Positions 4,723-5,069 of a stretch of DNA of 5,069 nt are shown in pieces. The DNA comes from Clostridia bacterium (GTDB lineage Bacteria; Bacillota; Peptococcia; Peptococcales; SKKY01). Position 1 is the stretch's first letter. Every line of letters starts with the position of its first letter. The stretch spans positions 1 to 5,069 of the forward strand of contig SKKY01000185.1 of NCBI GenBank assembly GCA_007123515.1, given 5' to 3'. Below the pieces are notes generated by a model. That model had not been told where the DNA came from and did no database searches. It saw only the letters and a program-made list of their open reading frames with translations. Made by a program: the position numbers and the translations under genes.

Positions 4723-5069
4723 TAGTTTTATCTCCTTTTTGTAAGTACTCAGCAAAGTTAAACATAGCAATCCCATTTAAATCGAGGCCGGCATATTCTT
4801 CTTTTTCAGCCATATAGTGCGCAGCAGCTCCGATCATAGCCGCATTATCGGTACATAAGACAGGCGGCGGATAAAAGACCGCGATCCCTCTTCTTTGCCC
4901 TTCTTCAGTTAATCGCTTTCTTAATCGGCTGTTAGCCGAAACGCCGCCGGCAATAATGACCGTTTTAACCTCCGCTCTTTCTGCAGCAATCATGGTTTTT
5001 TCCACAAGGATTTCAGTGGCTGCCTTTTGAAACGAAGCACAAACGTCAGCTATGGGTATCTCTTTGCCC
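4715..5069 (-). CDS. tsaD: tRNA N6-adenosine threonylcarbamoyltransferase TsaD (YgjD/Gcp/Kae1), C-terminal part
   Basis: The gene enters from the right edge in an open frame (first whole codon at 5068) and ends with TGA at 4717-4715. The 117 visible residues are about the last third of a protein usually near 335-345 residues. TsaD transfers the threonylcarbamoyl group from TC-AMP to A37 of ANN-decoding tRNAs, working with TsaB and TsaE in the cytoplasm, to give t6A. Recognised segments are IADVCASFQKAATEILVEKT (6-25 of the fragment), the nucleotide-binding AGGVSANSRLR (40-50) and PPPVLCTDNAAMIG (67-80), whose Asp (D74) is the family's metal ligand. The fold is ASKHA (actin/Hsp70-like ATPase). 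A GTG at 5005 is an internal codon, not the start, because conserved family sequence continues upstream of it. The stop overlaps the PHP gene start by 8 bp, so the two are likely one transcript. The N-terminal HxxxH metal motif lies outside the window. The C-terminal tail after about residue 85 is less conserved. Confidence 0.95.
   Translation of the reverse strand, partial: GKEIPIADVCASFQKAATEILVEKTMIAAERAEVKTVIIAGGVSANSRLRKRLTEEGQRRGIAVFYPPPVLCTDNAAMIGAAAHYMAEKEEYAGLDLNGIAMFNFAEYLQKGDKTNA
4732..4736 (-). promoter_or_regulatory. Ribosome binding site deciding the PHP gene start
   Basis: The minus strand reads AAGGAGA here, 9 bases before the ATG at 4722-4720. It sits inside the last codons of tsaD, so ribosomes finishing tsaD can re-initiate at once. 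No comparable site precedes the longer in-frame start at 4776. Confidence 0.8.

Noticed and set aside
4723..4776. Longer PHP protein starting at 4776
   Set aside because: The added 18 residues only read through tsaD in another frame, and the ribosome binding site and family N-terminus point to 4722.

Overview
The window looks like an ordinary chromosomal housekeeping region of a low-to-medium GC Gram-positive bacterium of the Clostridia type. Three things point that way: strong AGGAGG-like ribosome binding sites, a perfect HrcA/CIRCE operator in front of groESL, and protein sequences of Firmicutes character. An anaerobe of the Eubacteriaceae/acetogen kind would fit, but this is a low-confidence guess. 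There is no rRNA, tRNA, transposon, CRISPR array or phage gene.

Layout, left to right. The last 50 codons of a methyl-accepting chemotaxis protein run rightward to 154. A strong hairpin around 253-292, with T-runs on both sides, ends transcription from both directions. The groES-groEL operon is on the minus strand (groES 2032-2316, groEL 326-1963). Its leader carries a perfect CIRCE operator (2369-2395) preceded by a sigma-A-like promoter, and groES starts with GTG. A 253-bp divergent intergenic region separates groES from a rightward short-chain dehydrogenase/reductase gene (2570-3322). This region also holds three AGACTTA direct repeats spaced 9-10 bp apart. After a rho-independent terminator (3337-3370) and a consensus -10 box comes a 5-formyltetrahydrofolate cyclo-ligase gene (3405-3974).

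The right end is a leftward two-gene unit. The C-terminal third of tsaD, for the tRNA t6A modification enzyme, enters from the right edge and overlaps by 8 bp a PHP-family phosphoesterase gene of histidinol-phosphatase type (3946-4722). The 3' end of that gene overlaps the 3' end of the cyclo-ligase gene tail-to-tail by 29 bp.

The genes fall into independent transcription units: protein folding under heat-shock control, an oxidoreductase of unknown substrate, folate salvage, and tRNA modification coupled to a PHP phosphoesterase. I see no convincing undescribed system. The points most worth checking are small-scale: the phased repeats and possible shared control in the groES/SDR intergenic region, the terminator-free convergent overlap, and the real substrate of the PHP enzyme.
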